DNA of 64,000 nt from NCBI RefSeq assembly GCF_003019675.1, contig NZ_CP028105.1:1318282-1382281 (forward strand), in the 5' to 3' direction. Positions 17,501-25,394 of this stretch are shown one piece after another (the stretch's first letter is position 1; every line of letters begins with the position of its first letter). The notes under the pieces were generated by a model that saw only the letters and a list, made by a program, of their open reading frames with translations, did not search any database and was not told the DNA's origin. Origin of the DNA: Fusobacterium ulcerans. Lineage in GTDB: Bacteria; Fusobacteriota; Fusobacteriia; Fusobacteriales; Fusobacteriaceae. The position numbers and the translations under genes were made by a program.

Positions 17501-17618
17501 TATTTGGTAAAAGCTCTGATTTCATAGAAAACATTGCCATTAATCCAATGAACATAACAGATACCATAAGCATTGTTGTAGCAACTGGTCTACGTATTGA
17601 TAAACCTGCTAAAGTCAT
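14538..17618 (-). CDS. RND efflux transporter permease (AcrB/HAE1-like)
   Basis: A 1026-residue inner-membrane pump of normal length. It begins LAGLSIRRPVATTMLMVSVM, as RND permeases do, followed by a large periplasmic loop, helices 2-6, a second loop and helices 8-12. The proton-relay helix 4 reads GVGMLTDNSVVVVDNIYRHM: one Asp of the usual Asp-Asp pair is kept and the second is Asn, as in several HAE1/MdtC-like pumps. It moves drugs or other amphiphiles from the periplasm or membrane to TolC using the proton gradient. It lies between the adaptor and PG0541 genes in a five-gene operon. Confidence 0.93.
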   Translation of the reverse strand: MTLAGLSIRRPVATTMLMVSVMFIGLMAMFSMKSELLPNMNIPVVTVRTTWQGAVAEDVETQVTKKIEEILPNVEGIDKIESTSTYGQSTISVKFDYGIDADDKVTEIQRELSKITNDLPSDADTPVAKKVEVGSGNLTLVIMLSAPNKTELSSFVEEYLKPKFESLPGIGEVNVYGNPDKQVQIQIDSDKLAAYDLSPTELYEMIRVSSLNLPLGTISTGSKDVIVRFMGELNYIDTFEDMILNSNGNTLRLKDVANVVLTTEDPEDISYLSGKESIAVVVEKSSDGSTIDLNNKALDALEVLKPIMPPNTEYSILLDTSEDINKSISNVSGTAVQGLILATIVLYLFLKNIRATLLVSAALPVAVIFTFAFLALNGTSLNLISLMGLSIGVGMLTDNSVVVVDNIYRHMTELKAPVMEAADNGTTEVTMSVIASALTTMVVFIPILFIPGIAREINRDLAYSIIFSNLAAIIVSLTLIPMLASRFLTNKTDITKEGKFFGAVKSNYLKIINWAVKNRWKTVGTTLVIFMFTIMTTPKLLKMEFMPKQDQGRYSIVAELGKGLDIEKSGAMAKEIEEIIKNEPNTQSYFTIVQKDSFSINVDIGKKDTRKTSVFEIINKLRPIVEKIPDTRTNLSEDFAMGSQQRDVQFDIVGANLEEIKEVGAKVLEEIKKYPGAVDVKSTLDPGNVEARVVLDRDKIKSYGISPSVIAKTLSYSILGGDRSDTVTVKTGIEEIDVMVRLPKNKRNDINALKNINIKIGSGKFIKLSDVAEIVMAEGSSEINKTDRIYSVTVSANDGGVGINAIQNKLVEAYNSTNPPKSISYRWSGDSESLGDTVSQLGLALGIAIFLIYALLASQFENFVLPVIIIGSIPLALIGVLWGLILTNQAVNIMVMIGVILLAGVVVNNAIVLIDFIKMTRERGSERQEAVIESCRTRLRPILMTTMTTVLGMLPLSLGIGEGAEIYRGMAITVMFGLTFSTLLTLVVIPILYTMIEDMNNAVLRFIKRTIIRIKMLLPKKLTGRK

Positions 17619-17668
17619 TTATTTATTCACCTCATTATTTTCTTTTAACTCTTATTATTCTTCAATTA

Positions 17669-18739
17669 TTACTTTGCTTCTGTATTTTCCTCTACTTCAT
17701 TTCCTTCTTCTAATCCGAAGATACCTTTAACTACTATTCTGTCTCCTTCTTTTATATTGTCTGAAGAAATTTCAGTATATGGAAGATTTGTAGCTCCTGT
17801 TTTTACCTCTACTCTTTTTGCCACTCCATCTTCTGCTTTAAATACATAGCTTAGCAAGTTTCTTACAAATATTGCTTCATCTGAAACTGACAGTACATCA
17901 ATTTCTCCTACTGGAATAGTTACATATGAATACATTCCATCTTTTATAGCTCTATCAGGATTATCAACCGCTATTTTTATCATATATTTTTTAGTTGCTG
18001 AATCTGCAATTGGGTTTATTTCTAAGATTTTTCCAACAAATTTCTTACCTAATGCTCCTACTTCAACTTCCAGATCCTGTCCTACTTTTATTTGAGTAAG
18101 CCACTCTGCTGGGAATCCTACATAAGTTTCCATAGATTTATCATTTACCACTGTGAATATAATTTCACTTGATGATATTTCATTTCCTTCTTTTCCAAAA
18201 AGGTTTCCTACAATTCCATCTATTTCAGCTTTCCTGAATAATTTATCATAGTCGCTTTTTGCATTTTCATAAGATGCTTTAGCTGCTTCATAATTTCCTT
18301 TTGCACTTACATAAGTATTTTCATAACCTATATATTCAAGGTAAGATACTAACTCTTTCTCATAAAGGCTCTCAAATTTTTGATAGTTGTTCTTTGCAAT
18401 ATTAAGTGAAGACAGTGCTGATGTATAGTTAGCTTTTGCTGTGAAATAACTTGATTCTGTAGCAGCATCTGAAAGTTCCATTACAAGCTCGCCTTTTTTT
18501 ACTGTGTCTCCATTTCTTTTAAGTATTTTCTCTATCGTTCCACCTTTTTCAGTCTGATGATTAACCTTGTTTTTAGGTTCCAGTACAGCATCTGATTTAA
18601 ATACCTGATTCATTTTTCTCATTGTTGCAGGTTCTGTGATAACATATTTAACTTTTTTCTCTATCACTTCTTCTTGTTTTTTCCCACAACCTGTCATAAC
18701 TAATATTAAAAATAATATTAAATAACCTGCTTTTTTCAT
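17669..18739 (-). CDS. RND efflux periplasmic adaptor (lipoprotein)
   Basis: A 356-residue membrane-fusion protein. It starts with a lipoprotein signal (LFLILVMTGCGKK; lipidated Cys18). The lipoyl halves flank a helical hairpin: GGTIEKILKRNGDTVKKGEL, then the coiled coil (about residues 95-170), then AEIDGIVGNLFGKEGNEIS. Beta-barrel and membrane-proximal domains follow. It links the RND pump to TolC across the periplasm. The acidic C-terminal tail is EEGNEVEENTEAK. It lies 49 bp after tolC and 50 bp before the pump. Confidence 0.92.
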   Translation of the reverse strand: MKKAGYLILFLILVMTGCGKKQEEVIEKKVKYVITEPATMRKMNQVFKSDAVLEPKNKVNHQTEKGGTIEKILKRNGDTVKKGELVMELSDAATESSYFTAKANYTSALSSLNIAKNNYQKFESLYEKELVSYLEYIGYENTYVSAKGNYEAAKASYENAKSDYDKLFRKAEIDGIVGNLFGKEGNEISSSEIIFTVVNDKSMETYVGFPAEWLTQIKVGQDLEVEVGALGKKFVGKILEINPIADSATKKYMIKIAVDNPDRAIKDGMYSYVTIPVGEIDVLSVSDEAIFVRNLLSYVFKAEDGVAKRVEVKTGATNLPYTEISSDNIKEGDRIVVKGIFGLEEGNEVEENTEAK

Positions 18740-18788
18740 TCTTGTTCCTCCTAAAATCCCTGATGATTAATTTCAATATTTATATAAA

Positions 18789-20060
18789 CTAAATAAGCAA
18801 TGATCTATATTTTTCAAATGCATATAGATAATCTATTACTATTTGATTGTATGCTACTTTTGCCTCTCTTTCCTGTGATTCAGACAATAGATAATCTACT
18901 GCTGAAATTAATCCTGCATCGTATCTTTCCTGATCCATTCTGAAGTTCTCTATAGCTGCTTCCATTGCTCTCTCTTTAGAATCTCTCTCTTTTTCCATTC
19001 TGATTAATTCCAAATAAGCATCTGTTACACTTATATCAATACTATCTTTTGATATTTTCTCTCTCAACATTTCCTGTTCTTTTCCTATTGCTGCTACTTT
19101 ATAGCTGTCATAGTTCTTTCCAAATTCAAATACATTCCATGTTACCTGTACTCCGCCTCTCCATTCAGCTTCATCTATTGTTGGATTATATTTTGTTCTT
19201 TCTGATGTTCCATAACTTGCAAAAGCATTTACCTTAGGAAGCATATCTGCTCTTGACACCATTTTTGAAGCATCTGCTGCTTCTACATAGTTCTTAGCTA
19301 CTAAAGCATTTATACTCTCATTCATAGCTTGATCTAAATCTGCTTTGAAGTTTATATTTCTACTTAAATACATAGGAACATTAAAATCTACCACTGTTAC
19401 ATCTTCCTGTTTAGGTATTCCTGTTTTTATTTTAAGATTTTCTTTTTCAATAGTTATTCCATTTTTTGTTCCAATGATTTGTGACTCAACTTCTAAAAGT
19501 GAATATTCTGTTTTTAACAGATCTGTTTTTGTGATAAGTCTTAAATCCAACTGTGCTTTCTGTTTATTATATCTTGTTTGCAGTTCTCTTTTAGAAGATT
19601 CCAAAGCCTCTAAATCTTTCTCATATTTAACTATATTAGAATAATTTTGAATTGTACTCAATCTCACGTCTCTTCTTTCACCTAAATACAAAAGATTAGC
19701 TATACTTTTGTAAGCTTTAGCTCCTTTTATTCCACCAAGAACAGCTCCACCTTGGAATAATGGCTGTGATATAGATATAGTCTGAGTATATCCACCCTTT
19801 CTGTCTACCTGATTTTCCCATCCATGTTTATACATTTGACGTTCAGATTCACTTCTTGTATATGTTCCACTATATACCACACTTGGCAGTGCATCTTTAA
19901 ATGCAATTCCTACATTTAATTTTGCTACTTCAACATCCTTCTCAGAAATTTTAATTTCTTTACTATTCTCCAGTGACATCTGTATAGCTTGATCTAGAGT
20001 AATCTCTCTAGCAAATAGTGAACTACTTAATATTAAAAGTAATCCCAATATTTTTTTCAT
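18789..20060 (-). CDS. TolC-family outer membrane efflux protein
   Basis: I take the ATG complementary to 20058-20060, behind GGAGGTAAC, giving 423 residues with signal peptide MKKILGLLLILSSSLFA; a longer ORF to 20144 lacks a ribosome binding site. The mature protein shows the two internally similar OEP repeats of TolC, rich in long helices (KDLEALESSKRELQTRYNKQ; EKERDSKERAMEAAIENFRM) with the DERYDAGLIS-like turn RYDAGLISAVDYL. It forms the outer-membrane duct of the efflux system, supporting a diderm envelope. First gene of the operon; 240 bp upstream is the MerR-type promoter. Confidence 0.92.
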   Translation of the reverse strand: MKKILGLLLILSSSLFAREITLDQAIQMSLENSKEIKISEKDVEVAKLNVGIAFKDALPSVVYSGTYTRSESERQMYKHGWENQVDRKGGYTQTISISQPLFQGGAVLGGIKGAKAYKSIANLLYLGERRDVRLSTIQNYSNIVKYEKDLEALESSKRELQTRYNKQKAQLDLRLITKTDLLKTEYSLLEVESQIIGTKNGITIEKENLKIKTGIPKQEDVTVVDFNVPMYLSRNINFKADLDQAMNESINALVAKNYVEAADASKMVSRADMLPKVNAFASYGTSERTKYNPTIDEAEWRGGVQVTWNVFEFGKNYDSYKVAAIGKEQEMLREKISKDSIDISVTDAYLELIRMEKERDSKERAMEAAIENFRMDQERYDAGLISAVDYLLSESQEREAKVAYNQIVIDYLYAFEKYRSLLI

Positions 20061-20189
20061 TGTTACCTCCTGAATATTTTTATTCTCAATATAAAAAATT
20101 ATTAGAAAATTATTTTTAAAATTGTTATTATATAAGATATACAATTTTAAATTTTTTATTTTATATATACACTTATTTTTACAATTTCT

Positions 20190-20220
20190 ATTCTAAACTT
20201 TAAAGTAAGTTTAAAGTTGA
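20190..20220 (-). promoter_or_regulatory. Second MerR-type operator with weak promoter
   Basis: ACTTTAAA-GTAAG-TTTAAAGT (20197-20217) is a perfect 8-bp dyad with a 5-bp centre. On the minus strand it lies between TCAACT and TAGAAT, again 19 bp apart, a weaker copy of the promoter at 20300-20330. Confidence 0.65.
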
Positions 20221-20299
20221 AAATATTTAAATTATCTTAAAATTGTCATTATACATATTTTAGAGTCTAAAATATTTTTCTTTTTTATTCACAAGTCTT

Positions 20300-20330
20300 A
20301 TTATAAACTTTAAAGCTACTTTAAAGTCAA
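20300..20330 (-). promoter_or_regulatory. MerR-type promoter of the efflux operon
   Basis: On the minus strand TTGACT (complement of 20325-20330) and TATAAT (20300-20305) are 19 bp apart, the over-long spacer typical of MerR-activated promoters. The spacer holds the dyad ACTTTAAA-GCTAC-TTTAAAGT (20307-20327). It fires toward tolC and lies 50 bp before the divergent MerR gene, so that regulator probably controls both. The 20061-20376 gap holds only this and the second operator. Confidence 0.8.
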
Positions 20331-20376
20331 GATTTTTTAAAACTATTTTTTAATAAATATATTCGGAGGGTAACAG

Positions 20377-21165
20377 ATGGAAAAATATCTTTCTATTGGT
20401 GAAATTTCTAAAATTACAAAAGTCCCTACTTCAAAATTAAGATTTTATGATAAGGAAGGCTTACTTTCACCTCAACTAAAAAAAGAAAGCAGATACAGAT
20501 ATTATTCTAGTGAACAATTAATACTTATAAAAAAAATTGTTACACTTAGAGATTTAGGCTTTACAATAAAGGAAATTAAAGAGTTTTTAGGAAATGAAAA
20601 AAATAATGAAAAAGATATAGAGATGATAAAAAATGTTCTGAACAGAGTTCAGGAAGAGATAAAAAAACTAAAATCAATAGAGAAAGAATTACTGACAGAT
20701 TTAAATAAGAAACCAAGAAAAATTGGAATACCTTTTTTAGAAGAAGTTGAAGAAAAAAAAGGTGTTAGAATTCTCAAAGAAGTTAATATTTCAAAGGAAG
20801 AAAATTTGCTTAGTATGATTAAAAATGTAATAAAGCATGAGGAAAAAGGATATAAAATCCTCTCCCATACAATTAGAAAAAAGATAGAAGATTTACCTAA
20901 TGAAAACTCTTTAGAAAATGGGTATATAACTACTGATAATCCAGAACTTCATAATTCTATTATTTTAAAAAAAGGAAAGTATGCTTCTATTTTAGGTAAA
21001 GGAAGTTTTGAGAACAGTACTGTTTTAACTGAACTTTTTAATTGGATAAAAGAAAATAATTTGAAAATAATAGATGAATATGCTAATATATTTTTCAATC
21101 CTGAGGGAATAGGGGTTAAAAGTAAAAAAGATGTCCCTTACGAAATTAAAATATTAGTTGAATAA
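20377..21165 (+). CDS. MerR-family regulator of the adjacent efflux operon
   Basis: A 262-residue MerR protein: winged helix 1-70 (LSIGEISKITKVPTSKLRFY ... LGFTIKEIKEFLG), coiled coil about 75-110, C-terminal GyrI/BmrR-like ligand domain with KKGKYASILGKGSFENS. BmrR-type members bind hydrophobic cations and twist a 19-bp-spacer promoter into activity. It is divergent from tolC across a gap with two dyads, one in exactly such a promoter, which makes the pairing convincing. It starts behind GGAGGG. The related MerR at 13333 shares the same domain plan. Confidence 0.9.
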   Translation: MEKYLSIGEISKITKVPTSKLRFYDKEGLLSPQLKKESRYRYYSSEQLILIKKIVTLRDLGFTIKEIKEFLGNEKNNEKDIEMIKNVLNRVQEEIKKLKSIEKELLTDLNKKPRKIGIPFLEEVEEKKGVRILKEVNISKEENLLSMIKNVIKHEEKGYKILSHTIRKKIEDLPNENSLENGYITTDNPELHNSIILKKGKYASILGKGSFENSTVLTELFNWIKENNLKIIDEYANIFFNPEGIGVKSKKDVPYEIKILVE

Positions 21166-21368
21166 TCTCAGCAAAAATGAAACTAAATACTAAAGAAAAA
21201 ATATTATTTTAATAAACTCATTAATAGAGGTATTTTCAAATTTTATTTATCTTTTAAATTAGTTTCTTTTTTATTTATTATAAATAGTTTTAAAAAAATA
21301 ACGTCTCTGTTTCAGATAAAATTATATTATAAAATTTTTAGGATATTGCATTTTATAATTTTATTACA

Positions 21369-21386
21369 TGTATATAATCAATAATA
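21369..21386 (+). repeat. 18-bp origin-type element, + strand copy
   Basis: Exact match to TGTATATNNWYAATAATA (variable bases AATC, as in the first origin copy), alone in the 21166-21671 gap, which otherwise holds only A/T-rich DNA and two terminators. Confidence 0.75.
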
Positions 21387-21529
21387 AAACTATAGAAAGT
21401 GTGAAAAATAAGAGTATAAAAAATTTTTGCAAATCATAACTTTCTGTGATAAAAATTAATCTCTTATATAAAATACTTTTTCAGAAAAAATTTTATATCA
21501 ACTAATCTATAATTAAAAAGCATAGTATC

Positions 21530-21565
21530 AAAAAAGGTGTTAATACTGTTTTTACTATCAGCACC
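21530..21565 (-). terminator. Second hairpin downstream of rnfB
   Basis: On the minus strand GGTGCTGATAG pairs imperfectly with TATTAACACC and is followed by six T. It lies about 50 bp beyond the main rnf terminator as a tandem back-up, or may end a small RNA. Confidence 0.5.
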
Positions 21566-21616
21566 AAATATTTACAGCCATATTATACATCCCAAATTTT
21601 ATACAATTATATATTC

Positions 21617-21650
21617 ACAAAAAAAGACACTCAATTTTAATGAGTGTCTC
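21617..21650 (-). terminator. Terminator of the rnf operon
   Basis: AGACACTCA (21625-21633) pairs with TGAGTGTCT (21641-21649); on the minus strand seven T follow. It lies just after the rnfB stop. Confidence 0.88.
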
Positions 21651-21671
21651 TTATTATTGTTTATATAACAA

Positions 21672-22673
21672 TTAGTCTCTTCTTTCGATTACATTCATTT
21701 TGATAGCTTTTAATTTACATTTATCAAAACATAATCCACAACCTATGCATTTTTCTTGATCTATTTTATGTTTAGCTTTAAGTTCTCCCTCAACAGCACC
21801 TACTGGACAAACTTTAGCACATAGAGTACATCCAACACATTTTTCTTCTATAATTTCAGCTTTTTTAATTTCCTTTATTTCGCTTTTTATCGCATTTGTA
21901 GGACATTTAGCAGCACATAAACCACATTGGATACATTTCTCTGGATCTATTTTAGCAAGATTGTTTTCAACTGTAATAGCATCTACTGGACATGCTTTTT
22001 TACATAATCCACATCCTATACAAGCTGTAGAACAAGCTTTTCTAGCTGTAGCACCTTTTTCTTTAGAAGAACAAAGTACTGTAACTTTTTTATTTTGAGG
22101 AAGCATAGAGATAACTTTCTTAGGACATGCTTTTTGACATAGTCCACAAGATATACATTTATCTTCATCCACTTCAGCAATACCTTTATCATTTACTTTA
22201 ATTGCATTAACTGGACATACTCTTTCACAGTCCCCATGTCCTAAACATGAGTAAACACATGATTTATCTCCACCTGCATAAAGCATCATTGCAGCACAAG
22301 TTTGAAGTTCTCCATCAAACTCATATATTTTAGTAGTTCTTGTATTATCTCCTTGGCATAATACTTTAGCAACTATTTTTTCATCAGATACTTCTACTGT
22401 AGCTCCCATGATCTGCCCAATTCCTTCAGCTACACTAGCTCCTCCAGGGGCACATAGTGACATTCCTGCACCTTCATTTACAACTGCTGATGCATATCCA
22501 GCACATCCAGGAAATCCACATCCTCCACAGTTTGCACCAGGAAGAATACCCATTATTTGTTCTATTTTTGGGTCCACTTCAACTTCGAACTTCTTCGAAG
22601 CAAAGGCCAAGAACAACCCCATAGCAAGACCTGTTAGTCCTAAAACCAGTACAGGCATTATTACTGCGTTCAT
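21672..22673 (-). CDS. rnfB: Rnf complex subunit RnfB (multi-ferredoxin)
   Basis: I choose the ATG complementary to 22671-22673, five bases after GGAGG, giving 333 residues. An N-terminal membrane helix is followed by the CGGCGFPGCAGYA cluster motif (4Fe-4S, about residues 49-61) and then a run of ferredoxin-type CxxCxxCxxxCP motifs through to the C-terminus, six in all, the first somewhat degenerate (CLGHGDCERVCP). RnfB takes electrons from reduced ferredoxin and feeds them into the membrane complex that pumps Na+ or H+ while reducing NAD+. It is the last gene of rnfCDGEAB and gives this anaerobe an ion gradient. Confidence 0.95.
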   Translation of the reverse strand: MNAVIMPVLVLGLTGLAMGLFLAFASKKFEVEVDPKIEQIMGILPGANCGGCGFPGCAGYASAVVNEGAGMSLCAPGGASVAEGIGQIMGATVEVSDEKIVAKVLCQGDNTRTTKIYEFDGELQTCAAMMLYAGGDKSCVYSCLGHGDCERVCPVNAIKVNDKGIAEVDEDKCISCGLCQKACPKKVISMLPQNKKVTVLCSSKEKGATARKACSTACIGCGLCKKACPVDAITVENNLAKIDPEKCIQCGLCAAKCPTNAIKSEIKEIKKAEIIEEKCVGCTLCAKVCPVGAVEGELKAKHKIDQEKCIGCGLCFDKCKLKAIKMNVIERRD

Positions 22674-22690
22674 ATTAACCTCCAAAATAT

Positions 22691-23275
22691 TTATATTTGC
22701 ATTCCACTAAATCCCATAAACGCCATAGCAAGAAGTCCAGCTGATATAAATGCAATTGGTACTCCTTTAAATGGTGCTGGAATAGCTGAGTATTCTATTC
22801 TTTCTCTAATACCAGCAAGTAATACTAATGCTAGTGAGAATCCTACTGCAACAGAAAATCCATTTACTAATGTTTCAATAAAGTTAAATCCTTCTTGGAT
22901 ATTTATAATTGCTACCCCTAGTACCGCACAGTTAGTTGTGATAAGAGGAAGAAATACTCCAAGAGCTTTGTAAAGACTTGGTGAAGTCTTAGCAATAGCC
23001 ATTTCAACAAATTGAACTAGAGCTGCTATAATTAATATAAAAGCTATTGTTTGTAAATAGTCTAATCCAAATGGAGCAAGTAAAAAATGATATACAAGCC
23101 ATGTTATCCCTGAAGCTAGAGTTATTACGAAAGTTACTGCCATTCCCATTCCCAATGAAGCATCTATTTTTTTAGATACCCCCATGAAAGGACAACATCC
23201 CAAGAACTTAGCAAAGATAACGTTGTTTATAAATATAGAACCTACTATAATACTAAAAATACTTCCAAAAGTCAC
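22691..23275 (-). CDS. rnfA: Rnf complex subunit RnfA
   Basis: A 194-residue membrane protein with six hydrophobic helices. It starts at GTG (complement of 23273-23275) behind AAGGAGGG. FAKFLGCCPFMGVSKK near residue 23 and ITTNCAVLGVAI in the middle are the conserved half-helix motifs whose cysteines bind the iron centre shared with RnfE. RnfA and RnfE are inverted-topology relatives forming the membrane core of ferredoxin:NAD+ oxidoreductase. It lies 3 bp after rnfE and 17 bp before rnfB. Confidence 0.95.
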   Translation of the reverse strand: MTFGSIFSIIVGSIFINNVIFAKFLGCCPFMGVSKKIDASLGMGMAVTFVITLASGITWLVYHFLLAPFGLDYLQTIAFILIIAALVQFVEMAIAKTSPSLYKALGVFLPLITTNCAVLGVAIINIQEGFNFIETLVNGFSVAVGFSLALVLLAGIRERIEYSAIPAPFKGVPIAFISAGLLAMAFMGFSGMQI

Positions 23276-23278
23276 TTT

Positions 23279-23890
23279 CTATCCCTCCTTACTCTTTTTC
23301 ATCTTTAGATAATTAAGAGTTGCTATTATACATCCAATTGTAAGGAAAGCTCCAGGTGCAAGTATAAATATAAGTGCAGGAGTGAAGCTTGTAGGGGCAA
23401 AGTTGATACCGAATACAGATCCGTTACCAAGAGCCTCTCTGATAGCACCCAATACTGTAAGAGACAGAGTGAATCCAAGTCCTGTTCCTACTCCATCAAC
23501 TAGAGATGCCAGTACACCATTTTTTGATGCAAAACTTTCTGCTCTTCCCAATACTATACAGTTAACAACTATAAGAGGAATAAATAATCCCAATACTTTA
23601 TAAAGATCAGGAGTATATGCCTTCATAATCATTTCAACAATTGTAACCAATGAAGCTATGATCATGATAAATGCTGGAATTCTAACTTGATCTGGAATTA
23701 ATTTCTTAAATGCAGAGATTAAAACGTTTGAACAAGCAAGAACAGCTACAACAGCTAGTCCCATTGACATACCATTTATTGCTGAACTTGTAACTCCAAG
23801 TGTAGGACATAGTCCCAATAGAAGGATAAATACAGGGTTTCCTGTGAATATACCCTCAAAGAATATTTTTCCGTAGTTATTTTTCTCCAC
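23279..23890 (-). CDS. rnfE: Rnf complex subunit RnfE
   Basis: A 203-residue six-helix membrane subunit paralogous to RnfA. LLLGLCPTLGVTSSAINGMS (about residues 24-43) and LIVVNCIVLGRAESFASKNG (about 107-126) are the repeated cysteine-bearing half helices that hold the intramembrane iron cluster with RnfA. The ending LNYLKMKKSKEG is basic and cytoplasmic. It overlaps rnfG by one base, consistent with translational coupling inside the operon. Confidence 0.95.
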   Translation of the reverse strand: MEKNNYGKIFFEGIFTGNPVFILLLGLCPTLGVTSSAINGMSMGLAVVAVLACSNVLISAFKKLIPDQVRIPAFIMIIASLVTIVEMIMKAYTPDLYKVLGLFIPLIVVNCIVLGRAESFASKNGVLASLVDGVGTGLGFTLSLTVLGAIREALGNGSVFGINFAPTSFTPALIFILAPGAFLTIGCIIATLNYLKMKKSKEG

Positions 23891-24423
23891 TATTTTCTCA
23901 CCTCTTTGTCATACACTGTCAATGCTCTCATCATTCCAGTATAAACTGCTGTTGGAGATATAGTAGCACCAGCAAATGCATCTGTAGATTTATTGAAAGT
24001 ATATGATGAATCTCTTCCTATCCAGATAGCCTGCCATGCTTTATCCATAACTTTAGCTCCAAGTCCTGGAGTCTCTTGACTTCCTATTATATCCAATCCT
24101 GCAATTTTACCATCTTTATCAATTCCTAAAACAAAGTTGATATCAGCAGCATATCCACCTTGAGCAACAGATACAACATAACCTGTAAGCTCTCCAGCTG
24201 CATTATACCCTGGTATAAACTCTAACCCTTCAGCTTTTACTGACTCTTCAGGTTTAAATGTATCAGCAGAAGATAGAACATTCTTTCTTGCTAAGTTTAC
24301 AGCTGCAATTTCATTATTTTCTATTACAGTTTTAGTTAGATTATTTACTACAGCCAATATTCCAGCTGATACAGCAGCGATTATAAAAAGAACTGCTCCA
24401 TAATGTACAAATCTATTTTTCAT
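23890..24423 (-). CDS. rnfG: Rnf complex subunit RnfG (covalent FMN)
   Basis: A 177-residue subunit with one N-terminal transmembrane helix (YGAVLFIIAAVSAGILAVV) and an FMN-binding domain outside the membrane. DIIGSQETPGLGAKVMDKAW and FAGATISPTAV are the family signatures; the Thr of GAT is where flavin is attached through phosphate by ApbE. It relays electrons within the Rnf complex. It overlaps both neighbours: 11 bp with rnfD and 1 bp with rnfE. Confidence 0.95.
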   Translation of the reverse strand: MKNRFVHYGAVLFIIAAVSAGILAVVNNLTKTVIENNEIAAVNLARKNVLSSADTFKPEESVKAEGLEFIPGYNAAGELTGYVVSVAQGGYAADINFVLGIDKDGKIAGLDIIGSQETPGLGAKVMDKAWQAIWIGRDSSYTFNKSTDAFAGATISPTAVYTGMMRALTVYDKEVRK

Positions 24424-25357
24424 TAGACTTCACCTCACCAAATTTTTTAGGTGCAGTATATCTATTAATTAATGGAACAACTCCATTCATGATAAGGATA
24501 GAGTAAGCAACTCCCTCTGGATATCCACCTTTCATTCTAATTAAAGATATAAGTAGTCCTAATCCCAATGCAAATATTACTTTTCCTTTTGGTGTATATG
24601 GACTTGTTACCATATCTGTTGCCATATAAAAAGCTCCTAAAAACAATCCTCCTGAAAGGATTTGCATTACAGGATCTCCTCCCATTGCCCAAGTAAGAAC
24701 AAATACTGTACCTATTATTAAAGCAGGCATTTTCCAGTCTATCTGTCCTCTATAGATAAGATATATTCCTCCAATAAGAAGAGCTAAAGCTGAAGTTTCT
24801 CCTAAACATCCACCCATTCTACCTATAAAAGCCTGAGCATATTGGTTTCCACCTTCTATTAAAGCTCCATCTAGAGGAAGTCCTCTTTTCATAGCATCCA
24901 ATACTGTAGCTCCTGCTTTTCCATCTAGAGCAAAAGTAGTGATAGCCACTGGCCAAGACGCTTGAACAAATGCTCTACCTACTAATGCAGGGTTAAATAT
25001 ATTATGTCCAAGTCCTCCAAATACCATTTTACCAAGAGCGATAGAAACTATCGATCCTATAATTACATAAATAAGAGACATATTTACTGGTATAACGAAA
25101 GAAAATAATATACCTGTAAGAATAGCACTTCCGTCAAATACAGATATATCTTGCTTCATTATTTTTTGACAAACAAATTCTGTAACAATACATGATAATA
25201 CAGCAACTGAAGTAACTATAAATGCTCTTATTCCAAAAACATATACAGCAACTAAAAATGCTGGTATTAAAGATATTATTACATCATACATTACTTTTTC
25301 AACTGTTTCTGATGTTCTTATATGAGGTGATGGCCCCATCTTCAAAATATTAGTCAC
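24413..25357 (-). CDS. rnfD: Rnf complex subunit RnfD
   Basis: A 314-residue membrane subunit with about nine helices. The start LKMGPSPHIRTSETVEKVMY is the classical RnfD opening; the middle has GGLGHNIFNPALVGRAF and DGKAGATVLDAMKRG, whose Thr is the covalent FMN site, and the C-terminal part has MATDMVTSPYTPKGK. It is similar to NqrB and probably forms part of the ion path. It is 37 bp after rnfC. Confidence 0.95.
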   Translation of the reverse strand: MTNILKMGPSPHIRTSETVEKVMYDVIISLIPAFLVAVYVFGIRAFIVTSVAVLSCIVTEFVCQKIMKQDISVFDGSAILTGILFSFVIPVNMSLIYVIIGSIVSIALGKMVFGGLGHNIFNPALVGRAFVQASWPVAITTFALDGKAGATVLDAMKRGLPLDGALIEGGNQYAQAFIGRMGGCLGETSALALLIGGIYLIYRGQIDWKMPALIIGTVFVLTWAMGGDPVMQILSGGLFLGAFYMATDMVTSPYTPKGKVIFALGLGLLISLIRMKGGYPEGVAYSILIMNGVVPLINRYTAPKKFGEVKSNEK

Positions 25358-25394
25358 TTGTACCCTCCTAATAACTTAATAACTTTACTGTATG

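Noticed and set aside
20126-20143. A near copy of the 18-bp origin element upstream of tolC
   Set aside because: It has a mismatch in the right half and lacks the pyrimidine found in all true copies; in A/T-rich DNA this is expected by chance.
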